From: Rhizobacter sp.
GTDB lineage: Bacteria > Pseudomonadota > Gammaproteobacteria > Burkholderiales > Burkholderiaceae_C
DNA: 14,285 nucleotides
Reading direction: 5' to 3'
NCBI GenBank assembly: GCA_025351675.1
Contig: JANXVK010000455.1
Coordinates: forward strand, 1 to 14,285
Shown here: positions 7,051-14,285 of the stretch, in pieces
Layout of the letters: each line of letters starts with the position of its first letter
Position numbering within the stretch: the stretch's first letter is position 1
Translations under genes and position numbers: made by a program
Notes under the pieces: model-generated
The model's input: only the letters and a program-made list of their open reading frames with translations
Told to the model about the DNA's origin: nothing
Databases searched by the model: none

Positions 7051-7872
7051 TCAAGCGGCGCTGGTGACGGGATCGACCGGCGCATCGGCGTCGGTGGCGA
7101 CGAAGCAGTCGGCGAATGTGAAGTACAGCGACACGTAGAAGACGGTCGTGAAACCCAGCGACAGCGGCAGCGCCGCCAGCGCGAACAGTTGCGCTTGTCC
7201 GAGCAGCGAGAACACCAGGCTGCCGACCATGCCGAACGCGACGATCAGACCGAACCACATCAGGCTGTAAACCGTGAACGCGCCGCGGTTGCGCCAGCAC
7301 GCCAAGGTGCTGGAGAACAGCGCCTTGGCGCAGCTGTGGTTGTCCCAGTGGACGAGCGCCGGGGCGTGCCAGAACGGCACTGACAGCAATGCCGCGAGGC
7401 CGAAGCGCAGCAGCATGCCCAGGCCCAGACCGGGCGCGGCGAGCTTGGCGGCGACCGCGTCGGGCGAGCTTTGACCGGCGGGCATGGATTCCATCAGCGC
7501 CTCGAAGGCGCCGCCGTCGACGACGTCGCTGAGCCACATCACCGCGAAGGTTGCGACCGCGTAGACGAGGCCGAGCTGGAGGATCGCGTTGCGCTGCGGC
7601 TTCGAGCCGCGCAACGGCTCGATGAACACGCGCGCGAAGGGAGCGCCGCCGTCGAGCGTGAGTCGCGTCGCGATCATGAACCCGAGCGACACCAGCGGCA
7701 GCAGCGCCAGCAGCGCGAGCGCGCCGACGAACGGCACGAGCGCGAGCGTGAACACCGCGAACATGAAGGTCGCGAAAAGTGCGGCAAATGCGAACGGGTG
7801 CTTAAAGAAGGCTTGAAAGCCCTGTTTCACCCACAGCATGCCGCGGGCGGCCGGAACGGTCTGCAATCTCAT
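7051..7872 (-). CDS. BPSS1780-family multi-pass membrane protein
   Basis: A 273-residue integral membrane protein. The start [26 protein letters not shown] is characteristic of the BPSS1780 family common in Burkholderiales, as I recall it, where W-x-K/R-Q-G is followed by several helices. Hydrophobic segments are at about 26-46, 48-68, 96-115, 151-170, 201-224 and 229-255. A soluble stretch at 116-148 ([14 protein letters not shown]) lies between the third and fourth. No enzymatic motif is seen, and the family's role is not established. The ATG at 7872 follows GAGGGGA, 4 bases upstream, and that ribosome binding site lies inside a stable hairpin (7877-7918). It heads a run with the SDR, channel and beta-helix genes. 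A 124-base gap separates it from thrB, so it may have its own promoter or post-transcriptional control. Confidence 0.85.
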   Translation of the reverse strand: MRLQTVPAARGMLWVKQGFQAFFKHPFAFAALFATFMFAVFTLALVPFVGALALLALLPLVSLGFMIATRLTLDGGAPFARVFIEPLRGSKPQRNAILQLGLVYAVATFAVMWLSDVVDGGAFEALMESMPAGQSSPDAVAAKLAAPGLGLGMLLRFGLAALLSVPFWHAPALVHWDNHSCAKALFSSTLACWRNRGAFTVYSLMWFGLIVAFGMVGSLVFSLLGQAQLFALAALPLSLGFTTVFYVSLYFTFADCFVATDADAPVDPVTSAA

Positions 7873-7876
7873 GGGT

Positions 7877-7918
7877 TCCCCTCGTCCGATCGGTACAGCG
7901 GCCGATCCCCCGAGGGGA
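7877..7918 (-). promoter_or_regulatory. Leader hairpin that sequesters the Shine-Dalgarno, with an alternative fold
   Basis: In the minus-strand transcript, 8 bases UCCCCUCG (7918-7911) pair perfectly with CGAGGGGA (7884-7877), which contains the ribosome binding site of the gene starting at 7872. A symmetric 3x3 internal loop follows. Then a second perfect stem pairs GAUCGG (7907-7902) with CCGAUC (7893-7888) and closes an 8-base loop. The anti-SD strand can instead pair locally: AUCCCC (7919-7914) with GGGGAU (7910-7905) around a 3-base loop, which would free the ribosome binding site. The geometry is like an RNA thermometer or a simple two-state switch. No ligand-binding core of a known riboswitch is seen. 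Confidence 0.5.
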
Positions 7919-7996
7919 TGCGGGCCGGTTTGGCAGGGTCACGAAGAGGCCCCTGCGTGGCCCTCGCCCGGCGCTCGGCCCGCCGTGCGTCGATCG

Positions 7997-8959
7997 TCAT
8001 GGGTGCCACGGCGCGGCAACGCGCTCGCGCAGCGCGCGCTCGAAATGGGTCGGGTCGTGCGCGTTCAGCATCGTTGCGTCGCGCGGCAGGTGCACGTCCC
8101 ACAGGCGCGAGAGCCAGAAGCGCAGCGCCGCCGCGCGCATCAGCGCCGGCAGCAGGCGGCGCTCGCCGCCGGTGAGCGGGCGCACCGCGGCATAGGCGCC
8201 GACGAGCGCCGCGGCACGCTCTTCGACGAGGCGGCCCGAGGCGAGGTCGATGCACCAGTCGTTCAGGCAGACCGCGATGTCGAAGCCGAAGCTGTCGACG
8301 CCGGCGAAATAGAAGTCGAACAGGCCGGTCAGTGCGTCGCCCCACGGCGTCTCGTCGAACATCACGTTGTCGCGGAACAGGTCGGCGTGGATCGGGCCGC
8401 AAGGCAGTGCCGCGTGCGCGGGTGACGCGGCCAACTGCTGCTGGAACGCGAGCTCGGATTCCATCAGCGCGCGCTGATCGGGCGTCAGGAACGGCACGAC
8501 GACCGGCACGGTCTCGGTCCACCAGGCCAGGCCGCGCAGGTTCGGCTGCTGCATCGCGAAGTCGGCGCCGGCCAGGTGCATGCGCGCGAGCATCGTCCCC
8601 AGGCTCGCGCAGTGCGCGGCGTCGGGCGCGAGGTGGTGGCCACCGGGCAGGCGGTCGACGACGGCGGCAGGCTTGCCCTGCAGCGTGTGCAGGATCGCGC
8701 CGCCCGCATCGGCTTTCGGGTCCGGCACCGGGATGCCGCGTCCGGCGAGGTGCTTCATCAGGTGCAGGTAGAACGGCAGTTGCTCGAAGCTCAGGCGCTC
8801 GAACAGCGTCAGCACATAGCGGCCAGTCGCGGTGTCAGCGAAGTAATTGGTGTTCTCGATGCCGCTGCGGATGCCCTGCAGCCTCGTCAGCTCGCCCAGC
8901 CCGAGCCGGGCGACGAGCAAAGCGGCCTCGTTGAACGAGACTTCGGTGTAGACCGCCAT
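7997..8959 (-). CDS. thrB: Homoserine kinase, APH-fold type
   Basis: Phosphorylates L-homoserine with ATP to O-phosphohomoserine in threonine synthesis, in the cytosol. This 320-residue protein is of the type found in betaproteobacteria and pseudomonads, which has the aminoglycoside-phosphotransferase fold and not the GHMP fold of E. coli ThrB. Visible marks are MAVYTEVSFNEA, SGIENTNYF (32-40), RYVLTLFER, LPFYLHLMKHLA and RGIPVPDP. The catalytic loop H191-A-D193-LFRD-N198 and the metal-binding Asp215 in LFDFYFAG are both intact. The ATG at 8959 is 8 bases after the DUF2782 stop, and the frame upstream is open but lacks family similarity. The ribosome binding site is weak (GGGG directly before the ATG), which fits coupling to the upstream gene. 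Confidence 0.96.
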   Translation of the reverse strand: MAVYTEVSFNEAALLVARLGLGELTRLQGIRSGIENTNYFADTATGRYVLTLFERLSFEQLPFYLHLMKHLAGRGIPVPDPKADAGGAILHTLQGKPAAVVDRLPGGHHLAPDAAHCASLGTMLARMHLAGADFAMQQPNLRGLAWWTETVPVVVPFLTPDQRALMESELAFQQQLAASPAHAALPCGPIHADLFRDNVMFDETPWGDALTGLFDFYFAGVDSFGFDIAVCLNDWCIDLASGRLVEERAAALVGAYAAVRPLTGGERRLLPALMRAAALRFWLSRLWDVHLPRDATMLNAHDPTHFERALRERVAAPWHP

Positions 8960-8967
8960 CCCCGTGT

Positions 8968-9300
8968 CTAGAACGCGAGCAGGTTCCAGACGCGCTTGCC
9001 GACCGCGCTGTTCGCGCCGCCGGTGCCGTCGGGCGGCACTTCGCGACCGCCGCGGCTGACGATGATCTCGTAGCTCTTGGTCGTGCCGACCTTCGGCGTC
9101 ACGACGACGTGCTGCACTTGGCCGCGCACGACCAGCTCGTCGATCTTCGAGCCACCGTCTTCGATGACGCTGTGCTTGACGTTCGGCTCGGCTCGATCGA
9201 CGCGCTCGTCGACCAGCAGCAGCGGCCTCGCGGCCGGCGCCGTCTGTGCCCAGCAAGGCACCGACACGCAAACGAGGAGCAGCGCGAGTTTCAGGTTCAT
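8968..9300 (-). CDS. DUF2782-family exported protein
   Basis: A 110-residue protein with a Sec signal peptide: MNLK, a hydrophobic core LALLLVCVSVP, and likely cleavage after CWA at residue 18. The mature part has the DUF2782-like pattern of a charged beta segment, IEDGGSKIDELVVRGQVQHV, followed by VVTPKVGTTKSYEII. It ends in a hydrophobic WNLLAF tail. Periplasmic location is likely and the function is unknown. The place between thrB and a divergent polA is the same as I recall for pseudomonads, which supports the family call. The ATG at 9300 has no clear ribosome binding site. Two more ATGs sit 4 and 8 bases upstream in the other frames. A TAGAAT at 9312-9307 would place transcription start almost at the ATG. 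Confidence 0.85.
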   Translation of the reverse strand: MNLKLALLLVCVSVPCWAQTAPAARPLLLVDERVDRAEPNVKHSVIEDGGSKIDELVVRGQVQHVVVTPKVGTTKSYEIIVSRGGREVPPDGTGGANSAVGKRVWNLLAF

Positions 9301-9359
9301 GCATGCATTCTAGGGCGGGGCGTGATAATTCCTGCGCACCCACTGCTTCACAATGCCCC
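9301..9359. promoter_or_regulatory. Divergent promoter region between DUF2782 gene and polA
   Basis: This 59-base gap must hold the start signals of both polA and the DUF2782-thrB pair. On the plus strand GATAAT (9324-9329) is a fair -10 (5 of 6 to TATAAT), about 30 bases before the polA ATG. On the minus strand TAGAAT (9312-9307) is an equally fair -10. Neither has a convincing -35 at 16-18 bases. The alternating CATGCATGCAT at 9298-9308 carries ATGs on both strands. No operator is identified. Confidence 0.35.
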
Positions 9360-12086
9360 ATGAGCGACAAGACCTTGCTGCTGGTGGACGGCTCCAGCTA
9401 CCTCTACCGCGCTTACCACGCGCTGCCTGATCTGCGCGGCCCCGGCGGCGTGCCGACCGGTGCGCTGCGCGGTGTCGTCTCGATGCTCAAGCTGCTGCGC
9501 GAGCAGTACCCGGCTGCGCTCGGCGCCTGCGTGTTCGACGCCAAGGGCAGGACCTTTCGCGATGACTGGTACGCCGAATACAAGGCGAATCGCAGCGCGA
9601 TGCCGGTCGACCTGGTGGCGCAGATCGAGCCGATCCATGCGGCCGTCAAGTTGCTCGGCTGGCCGGTGCTCACCGTGCCCGGCATCGAGGCCGACGACAC
9701 GATCGGAACGCTGTGCAAAGTTGCCGCGGCGGCCGGCTTCAACGTCATCGTCTCGACTGGCGACAAGGACCTGGCGCAGCTCGTCAACGCGCAGGTCACG
9801 CTCGTCAACACGATGAACAACGAGCGGCTCGACCCGGCCGGCGTGGTGGAGAAGTTCGGCGTGCCGCCGGACGCCATCGTCGACTACCTGACACTGGTCG
9901 GCGACACGGTCGACAACGTGCCCGGTGTCGACAAGGTCGGCCCGAAGACTGCCGCGAAGTGGATTGCCGAACACGGCTCGCTCGACGGCGTGATCGCGGC
10001 GGCGCCGACGATGAAGGGCGCTGCCGGCGAGAACCTGCGCAAGGCGCTGGACTGGCTGCCGAAGGGGCGCCGGCTCGTCACGGTCGCGACCGACTGCGAT
10101 CTGAGCGAACACGTGCCGGGCTGGCCGGCGTTCGACTCGCTGGCGTTCGCGCCGACCGACAGCGCGAAATTGCTCGCGTTCTACGAGCACTACGATTTCA
10201 AGTCGTTCAAGCGCGAGCTGGAAAACGCGGCCGGCATTCCCGTGTCGACCGAGCCGGCTGTGCCGAAGGCACCCGCGTTTGAAAAGCACTACGACACCGT
10301 GCTGACCGATTCGCAGCTCAAGGCCTGGATCGCGAAGATCGATGCGGCCGCATTGACCGCGATCGACACCGAGACCGATTCGCTCGACCCGATGCGCGCG
10401 CAGATCGTCGGCATCTCGCTCTCGACCGTCGTCGGCGAGGCGGCGTACATCCCGCTGCGCCACACCTACGCCGGTGCGCCCGATCAGTTGCCATTCGACG
10501 ACGTGCTCGCGCAGCTCAGGCCCTGGCTGGAGGATGCGGGCAAACCCAAGCTCGGCCAGAACATCAAGTACGACACCCACGTGCTGGCGAACGCCGGCAT
10601 CGCGATGGCCGGCTACGCGCACGACACGATGCTGCAAAGCTACGTGCTTGAAGCGCACAAGCCGCACGGGCTCGAGAGCCTCGCCGAGCGTCACCTCGGG
10701 CGCAAGGGCCTGAGCTACGAAGAGCTGTGCGGCAAAGGCGCGCACCAGATCTCGTTTGCGCAGGTCGACATCGAGAAAGCGGCCGAGTACTCCTGCGAAG
10801 ACAGCGACATGACGCTGCACGTGCACGAGACGCTGTGGCCGCAAATCGAGGCCGATCCGGGGCTGCGTTATATCTACGAGCAGATCGAGATGCCGACCAG
10901 CGCGATCCTCGGCCGCATCGAGCGCACCGGCGTGCTGATCGACAGCGCCCGCCTCGCCGCGCAAAGCCAGCAACTCGCCGAACGCATGCTGGCGCTCGAA
11001 CAGCAGGCCTACGAACTCGCGGGCCAGCCGTTCAACCTCGGCAGCCCGAAGCAGATCGGCGAGATCCTGTTCGAGAAACTCGGGCTGCCGGTGAAGAAGA
11101 AGACCGCGAGCGGCGCGCCCAGCACCGACGAAGAAGTGCTGACCGAACTCGCCGCCGACTACCCGCTGCCCGCGAAGCTGCTCGAGAACCGCAGCCTCGC
11201 GAAGTTGAAAGGCACCTACACCGACAAGCTGCCGCTGATGGTGAACCCGGCGACGGGCCGCGTCCACACCAACTACGCGCAGGCGGTGGCGGTGACCGGG
11301 CGGCTGTCGAGCAACGACCCGAACCTGCAGAACATCCCGATCCGGACAATCGAGGGCCGGCGTGTGCGCGAGGCCTTCATCCCGCCGCTGGGGCACTCGA
11401 TTCTGAGCGCCGACTACTCGCAGATCGAGCTGCGCATCATGGCGCACATGAGCGGCGACCCGGGCTTGCTGAAGGCGTTCGCGGACGGCGTCGACGTGCA
11501 CCGGCTGACCGCGAGCGAGGTGTTCGGTGCGGCGCTCGCCGAGGTCAGCAACGAGCAGCGCCGCTACGCGAAGACGATCAACTTCGGCCTGATCTACGGC
11601 ATGGGCGCGTTCGGCCTCGCGCAGAGCCTGGGCATCGAGCGCGGCGCCGCGGCGGCTTACATCGAGCGCTACTTCGAGCGCTTCGCCGGCGTGCGCCGCT
11701 ACATGGACCAGACCAAGGCGTCGGCGCGCGAAAAAGGTTACGTGGAAACGCTGTTCGGCCGCCGCATCTACCTGCCCGAGATCAACGGCGGCAACGGCCC
11801 GCGCAAGAGCGGCGCCGAGCGCCAGGCGATCAACGCGCCGATGCAGGGCACGGCCGCGGACCTGATCAAGCTCGCGATGATCGCGGTGCAGGGCACGTTC
11901 GACCGCGAACAGCGTGCCACGAAGATGATCATGCAGGTGCACGACGAACTCGTCTTCGACGTGCCCGCCGCCGAGCTCGACTGGGCCCGCGCCGAGGTGC
12001 CGCGCATCATGGCCTCGGTGGCGTCGTTCAAGGTGCCACTGCTGGCCGAGGTCGGCGTCGGCGCGAACTGGGACGAGGCCCACTGA
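9360..12086 (+). CDS. polA: DNA polymerase I
   Basis: This 908-residue enzyme fills gaps, removes Okazaki RNA primers by nick translation and acts in repair. The three domains are complete. The 5' nuclease domain (about 1-290) opens with LLLVDGSSYLYRAYHAL and has VFDAKGRTFRDDWY and the SxGDKDLAQL region. The 3'-5' proofreading domain (about 315-510) has Asp336-x-Glu338, Asp405 in GQNIKYD and Asp483 in CEDSD. These equal the E. coli D355, E357, D424 and D501, so proofreading should work, unlike in Taq. The polymerase domain has motif A DYSQIELR (Asp685), motif B RRYAKTINFGLIYG and motif C VHDELVF (Asp862, Glu863). The ATG at 9360 matches the family start. The frame is open upstream to 9246, but that part lies inside the divergent DUF2782 gene. 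No good ribosome binding site precedes it. Confidence 0.98.
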   Translation: MSDKTLLLVDGSSYLYRAYHALPDLRGPGGVPTGALRGVVSMLKLLREQYPAALGACVFDAKGRTFRDDWYAEYKANRSAMPVDLVAQIEPIHAAVKLLGWPVLTVPGIEADDTIGTLCKVAAAAGFNVIVSTGDKDLAQLVNAQVTLVNTMNNERLDPAGVVEKFGVPPDAIVDYLTLVGDTVDNVPGVDKVGPKTAAKWIAEHGSLDGVIAAAPTMKGAAGENLRKALDWLPKGRRLVTVATDCDLSEHVPGWPAFDSLAFAPTDSAKLLAFYEHYDFKSFKRELENAAGIPVSTEPAVPKAPAFEKHYDTVLTDSQLKAWIAKIDAAALTAIDTETDSLDPMRAQIVGISLSTVVGEAAYIPLRHTYAGAPDQLPFDDVLAQLRPWLEDAGKPKLGQNIKYDTHVLANAGIAMAGYAHDTMLQSYVLEAHKPHGLESLAERHLGRKGLSYEELCGKGAHQISFAQVDIEKAAEYSCEDSDMTLHVHETLWPQIEADPGLRYIYEQIEMPTSAILGRIERTGVLIDSARLAAQSQQLAERMLALEQQAYELAGQPFNLGSPKQIGEILFEKLGLPVKKKTASGAPSTDEEVLTELAADYPLPAKLLENRSLAKLKGTYTDKLPLMVNPATGRVHTNYAQAVAVTGRLSSNDPNLQNIPIRTIEGRRVREAFIPPLGHSILSADYSQIELRIMAHMSGDPGLLKAFADGVDVHRLTASEVFGAALAEVSNEQRRYAKTINFGLIYGMGAFGLAQSLGIERGAAAAYIERYFERFAGVRRYMDQTKASAREKGYVETLFGRRIYLPEINGGNGPRKSGAERQAINAPMQGTAADLIKLAMIAVQGTFDREQRATKMIMQVHDELVFDVPAAELDWARAEVPRIMASVASFKVPLLAEVGVGANWDEAH

Positions 12087-12127
12087 GCGCGTGACGGCCG
12101 GGGATTGCGCGCCCCGAGCGCTGCGGT

Positions 12128-12973
12128 TCAGGCCTTCTGCTTGCGCCGGCGAGCCATGATTCCAACGAGACCGAAACGTGCCGCCATCAACGCGCAGGTT
12201 GCTGGTTCCGGTACCGCCGTAACAAGAGGCGCCGTGTAGTTGATGCAGGCGCGCGACGTTCCTGCGATGTTGTCGGTAGTGAGCGGCTTGGTGTCGTCGT
12301 AAAGGTCCACCAAACGCACGCTGATCGTCAGCTCGAAGCCCGCTGGCAAAAGCCCACCCGTTCCGGCGCCGTAGAGGTCGAAACTGGCGGTCGTCAGGTC
12401 GGCAAATGTCTGACGTGTTCCGACCTCCGCGTTCGCGACATTGGAGTGATGGACCCACTGGATCAAATCGTAATCGCCGGTGCTCACAGGCAGCGACCAA
12501 TGCACTGTCGGGCCAAAGGGGTCCACCGTGCTGTCGATCCACAGGGTCGTCACCAACGCCAGTGGCGCGACGCCAACCAGACTGCGGCCGGTGAACGACG
12601 CGGTATCGGCGCCATTCGCGAACACCACGGTCAGTGGCCCCAGCTGTGCCGCCGTCGGGTTGGGACTGCCCCGTGCCCATTCGTCCCTCGCGGGATCGTA
12701 CTCAGGGGCGTGTGAGGGGGCGCCGCTCAGGCTCGCCGTTGCAGTGGTGCCGGCGATGGGCGTGACACCCTGCGCAACAAACAGTGTGCGGGTCGTGCCG
12801 GTTTCCGACCCGCCAAGTGCGGCCCCGAGCGTGTTGATGCCGATGTTTTCGAGCCAGTAGCCCGCGACCCCGATCGCGATCGGATCGGCAACCGCCGAAG
12901 ACGCCGCGAAGAGCGCAAGGATCGCGGCGCCGATTCCGGATTGAGTACGCAGACGTGTCGAAGCGGTTGTCAT
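12128..12973 (-). CDS. PEP-CTERM sorting-domain surface protein
   Basis: A 281-residue exported protein. The Sec signal peptide has hydrophobic residues 13-24 and likely cleavage after AVA at residue 29. The last 28 residues are a PEP-CTERM tag: Val254-PEP-Ala, a helix, then ARRRKQKA. EpsH-type exosortase is known to recognise such tags in extracellular-polysaccharide-forming bacteria. The exosortase must be elsewhere in the genome. The body (30-250) is Thr/Ala/Gly-rich with beta-type segments and no enzymatic motif. It reads like an extracellular matrix or surface protein of unknown role. I chose the ATG at 12973 because GAGGA lies 6 bases upstream; a longer reading to 13060 would bury the signal peptide. 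It is convergent with polA, 41 bases apart. Arg266 inside the tag helix is odd. Codon use looks somewhat less GC-biased than in polA, by eye only. Confidence 0.9.
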   Translation of the reverse strand: MTTASTRLRTQSGIGAAILALFAASSAVADPIAIGVAGYWLENIGINTLGAALGGSETGTTRTLFVAQGVTPIAGTTATASLSGAPSHAPEYDPARDEWARGSPNPTAAQLGPLTVVFANGADTASFTGRSLVGVAPLALVTTLWIDSTVDPFGPTVHWSLPVSTGDYDLIQWVHHSNVANAEVGTRQTFADLTTASFDLYGAGTGGLLPAGFELTISVRLVDLYDDTKPLTTDNIAGTSRACINYTAPLVTAVPEPATCALMAARFGLVGIMARRRKQKA

Positions 12974-13173
12974 CAAGGATCCTCGAGGTTGCGGAAGGGG
13001 CTGCGCGATGCTCCGGGCCATGCGCGACGCGGTCATCATCCGAAAGAGTGAGACTTCCACTTACAGCCCCGGGTTCGGGGGTGTCGGAGGTGATAAACGC
13101 CGGGGATTGCAAGCGTCTTTCGGGGCGCGGCGCGCCACACTCGTCGAACTCGCCGGGCGCGCGCCTCGCGGCG
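12974..13173. other. Gap between copper operon and PEP-CTERM gene
   Basis: This 200-base gap has no convincing gene. On the minus strand, right after the CusF-like stop, a 5-bp stem (13161-13165 with 13170-13174) closes a GCGA tetraloop. There is no T-tract, so intrinsic termination is not shown. Lower down, ACA-g-CCCCG-GGTT-CGGGG-g-TGT forms a small imperfect hairpin around 13061-13082. A promoter for the PEP-CTERM gene is expected here. I looked for a sigma-54 -24/-12 pair, since the exosortase systems of some species use one, and did not find it. Confidence 0.5.
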
Positions 13174-13488
13174 CTACTTCGTTCGCTCGATGCGCGTGAT
13201 GGTGATCGCGCCGCCGCCGCGCACAGCGGCGAAGCGGACCTTGTCGCCTTCCTTCAGGCCATCGAGCAGCGTCGGCTCCGAGACCCGGAACACCATCGTC
13301 ATCGCCGGCATGTCCAGGTTTTCGATGCGGCCGTGGCGCAGCTTGAGCTTGCCGGCGTCCTTGTCGACCTTGCGGACTTCGCCGTCGGCCAGCGCCGATG
13401 TTGCCGCTTGCGCAGGGGCCGGCTGAGCGCCGGCCGTGAAGGCGGCAGACAAGGTGCAGACGGCAATCAGTTTCAATGAGATGTTCAT
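13174..13488 (-). CDS. CusF-like periplasmic copper-binding protein
   Basis: A 104-residue small periplasmic metallochaperone. The signal peptide (1-21) ends at TAGA/QPAPAQAA. The OB-fold-type domain begins GEVRKVDKDAGKLKLRHGRIENLDMPAMTMVFRV. Compared with E. coli CusF (His36, Trp44, Met47, Met49), the ligands align as His52, Met60, Met63 and Met65, so the Trp cap position is a methionine. Such proteins bind Cu(I) or Ag(I) and hand it to efflux or oxidase partners. I chose the ATG at 13488 because AAGGAA lies 8 bases upstream; the frame is open to 13584, but those residues overlap the cupredoxin gene. It is the last gene of the copper cluster, 38 bases after the cupredoxin. Regulation is not visible because the operon start is outside the window. 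Confidence 0.9.
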   Translation of the reverse strand: MNISLKLIAVCTLSAAFTAGAQPAPAQAATSALADGEVRKVDKDAGKLKLRHGRIENLDMPAMTMVFRVSEPTLLDGLKEGDKVRFAAVRGGGAITITRIERTK

Positions 13489-13526
13489 GACGGATTCCTT
13501 CGCGGATCGTGTGGCGGTGGCGCGGT

Positions 13527-14027
13527 TCACTTGACCGTCAGCCGGCCGACCATGCCGGCCTCGAAGTGCCCCGGCTGCAGGCACGCGAACCGGAACTGGC
13601 CGGCCCGTGTGAACTGCCAGACGATGTCGGCGCGCGCGCCGGGTTGAACGTGCGCGATGTTCGCGTCGGCATGCTCCATCTCGGGAAACTTCTTCATCAG
13701 TTGGGCGTGCTCGTGGATCGCGCGCACGGTGCCGAGCACCATTTCGTGCAGCAGCTTGCCGTCGTTGCGGACCACGAAACGGATCGTCTCGCCGCGCCTG
13801 ACCGCGATATCGGCCGGGGTAAAGCGCATGTTGTCGGTCATGTCGACCTCGACGGTTCGGGTGGCTCTTTTCGGATCGCCCTCGCGACCGAAGTCGGTGG
13901 TTGCCGCCCTGCGGCCGTCGTGCTGACGCGCCGCCGACGGCTGTGTTGTATCGCCGTGTGCGAGCGCTGCGGCCGAAGCGAGCGCGAAAGCGCTGACTAT
14001 CAGGCAGCGGACAAGTGTTGTGTTCAT
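13527..14027 (-). CDS. Periplasmic cupredoxin (type 1 copper protein)
   Basis: A 166-residue protein with a Sec signal peptide (1-23, ending AALA-HGD). A His/Asp/Arg-rich linker (24-57) precedes a single cupredoxin domain (58-166). The type 1 copper ligands are all present: His94 in KLLHEMV, then Cys149, His154 and Met159 in FACLQPGHFEAGM. It should bind copper in the periplasm and carry electrons, or copper itself, for the adjacent multicopper oxidase. The His/Met-rich loop HEHAQLMKKFPEMEHAD (105-121) could add copper sites. Related CopI-like cupredoxins are known in copper tolerance of betaproteobacteria. The ATG at 14027 lies 32 bases after the oxidase stop, with no strong ribosome binding site. 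Confidence 0.92.
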   Translation of the reverse strand: MNTTLVRCLIVSAFALASAAALAHGDTTQPSAARQHDGRRAATTDFGREGDPKRATRTVEVDMTDNMRFTPADIAVRRGETIRFVVRNDGKLLHEMVLGTVRAIHEHAQLMKKFPEMEHADANIAHVQPGARADIVWQFTRAGQFRFACLQPGHFEAGMVGRLTVK

Positions 14028-14059
14028 GAGATGAGCTTTCGTCGATTGAACGGAGGGTG

Positions 14060-14285
14060 TCAGTGGCCTTGGTGGCCCGACGGCTTGCGTGCCTTCAGCG
14101 TGGCGCCGTCGGCCTTCGGCGCCCGGCCGCGCGCTGGTGGGGCGAGCTCGCCGGTGTACTCGCGGGCAACCGTGCCGGCGGGGTGCGCGTACCAGCCCGG
14201 GTCCGTGTAGTTGCCGGCCTTCACGTCGTCGCGCACTTTGACGACGCTGAACATGCCGCCCATGCCGATGCCGCCGAACGGGCCG
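14060..14285 (-). CDS. Multicopper oxidase, C-terminal end only
   Basis: Only the last 74 residues are inside the window; the gene runs in from beyond 14285. The visible part GPFGGIGMGGMFSVVKVRDD, followed by DPGWYAHPAGTVA, matches the C-terminal tail of the periplasmic multicopper oxidases that oxidise Cu(I) in copper-resistance clusters. The copper-binding His/Cys motifs lie upstream and cannot be checked here. It is followed after 32 bases by the cupredoxin gene and then the CusF-like gene on the same strand, a recurrent order in Burkholderiales metal islands. The tail from about residue 45 of the fragment is rich in Lys, Ala and Gly and looks disordered. Confidence 0.8.
   Translation of the reverse strand, partial: GPFGGIGMGGMFSVVKVRDDVKAGNYTDPGWYAHPAGTVAREYTGELAPPARGRAPKADGATLKARKPSGHQGH

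Noticed and set aside
3783..7872. Idea that the membrane gene run is a phage-defence system
   Set aside because: There is no nuclease, helicase, nucleotide-signalling or toxin domain. An SDR and a BPSS1780 protein are ordinary genes, and no mobile-element signs are seen.
9246..9359. Upstream extension of polA by 38 residues
   Set aside because: It overlaps the divergent DUF2782 gene, and the PolA family starts at the ATG at 9360 (MSDKTLLLVDGSS).
8960..9370. Upstream extension of thrB to 457 residues
   Set aside because: The added part is antisense-like to nothing conserved, covers the DUF2782 gene, and the family begins MAVYTEVSFNEA at 8959.
12087..12127. Possible terminator between convergent polA and the PEP-CTERM gene
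   Set aside because: Only a 5-bp CGGGG/CCCCG stem with an 8-base loop and no T-tract is present.
9348..12680. 1110-residue open frame on the minus strand opposite polA
   Set aside because: It mirrors polA codon by codon, is Arg/His/Val-rich without any domain, and arises from GC-rich third positions.

Overview
The window is visibly GC-rich, with G or C at most third codon positions. The gene content fits a betaproteobacterium of the order Burkholderiales. Signs of this are the thrB / DUF2782 / polA arrangement, a BPSS1780-type membrane protein, a PEP-CTERM protein and a copper-oxidase/cupredoxin/CusF cluster. This placement is inferred from gene families, not from a marker search. No rRNA, tRNA, CRISPR array or insertion sequence is visible, and no gene-free stretch exceeds about 200 bases.

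Layout. Positions 1-1217 (minus strand) hold an orphan ParA/MinD-like ATPase, an overlapping small lipoprotein gene, and the 5' end of a gene for a Tat-exported protein. Positions 1333-3672 (plus strand) hold a PhoX-type alkaline phosphatase gene behind a Pho-box-like repeat. An 8-bp tandem duplication at 2894-2909 breaks its frame, and a strong terminator follows at 3730-3760. Positions 3783-7872 (minus strand) hold a run of four genes, read from high to low coordinates: a BPSS1780-family membrane protein, a short-chain dehydrogenase, a K+-channel-like pore protein with an unusual filter, and a beta-helix/2-TM membrane protein of unknown function. The leader of the first gene can fold into a hairpin that buries its own Shine-Dalgarno. 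Positions 7997-9300 (minus strand) hold homoserine kinase (thrB) and a DUF2782 protein, divergent from polA (9360-12086, plus strand). Positions 12128-12973 (minus strand) encode a PEP-CTERM surface protein. From 13174 to the window end (minus strand) lies a periplasmic copper-handling operon: multicopper oxidase, cupredoxin and CusF-like protein.

How the parts work together. The phosphatase would scavenge phosphate under PhoB control if its frame were restored. The copper trio is a coherent periplasmic detoxification module. ThrB and PolA are housekeeping. The membrane run at 3783-7872 is the least understood part. I do not see a classical new defence or mobile system. The items most worth a second look are the broken phoX with its intact-looking control region, the SD-sequestering leader hairpin, and the beta-helix protein next to the odd channel.
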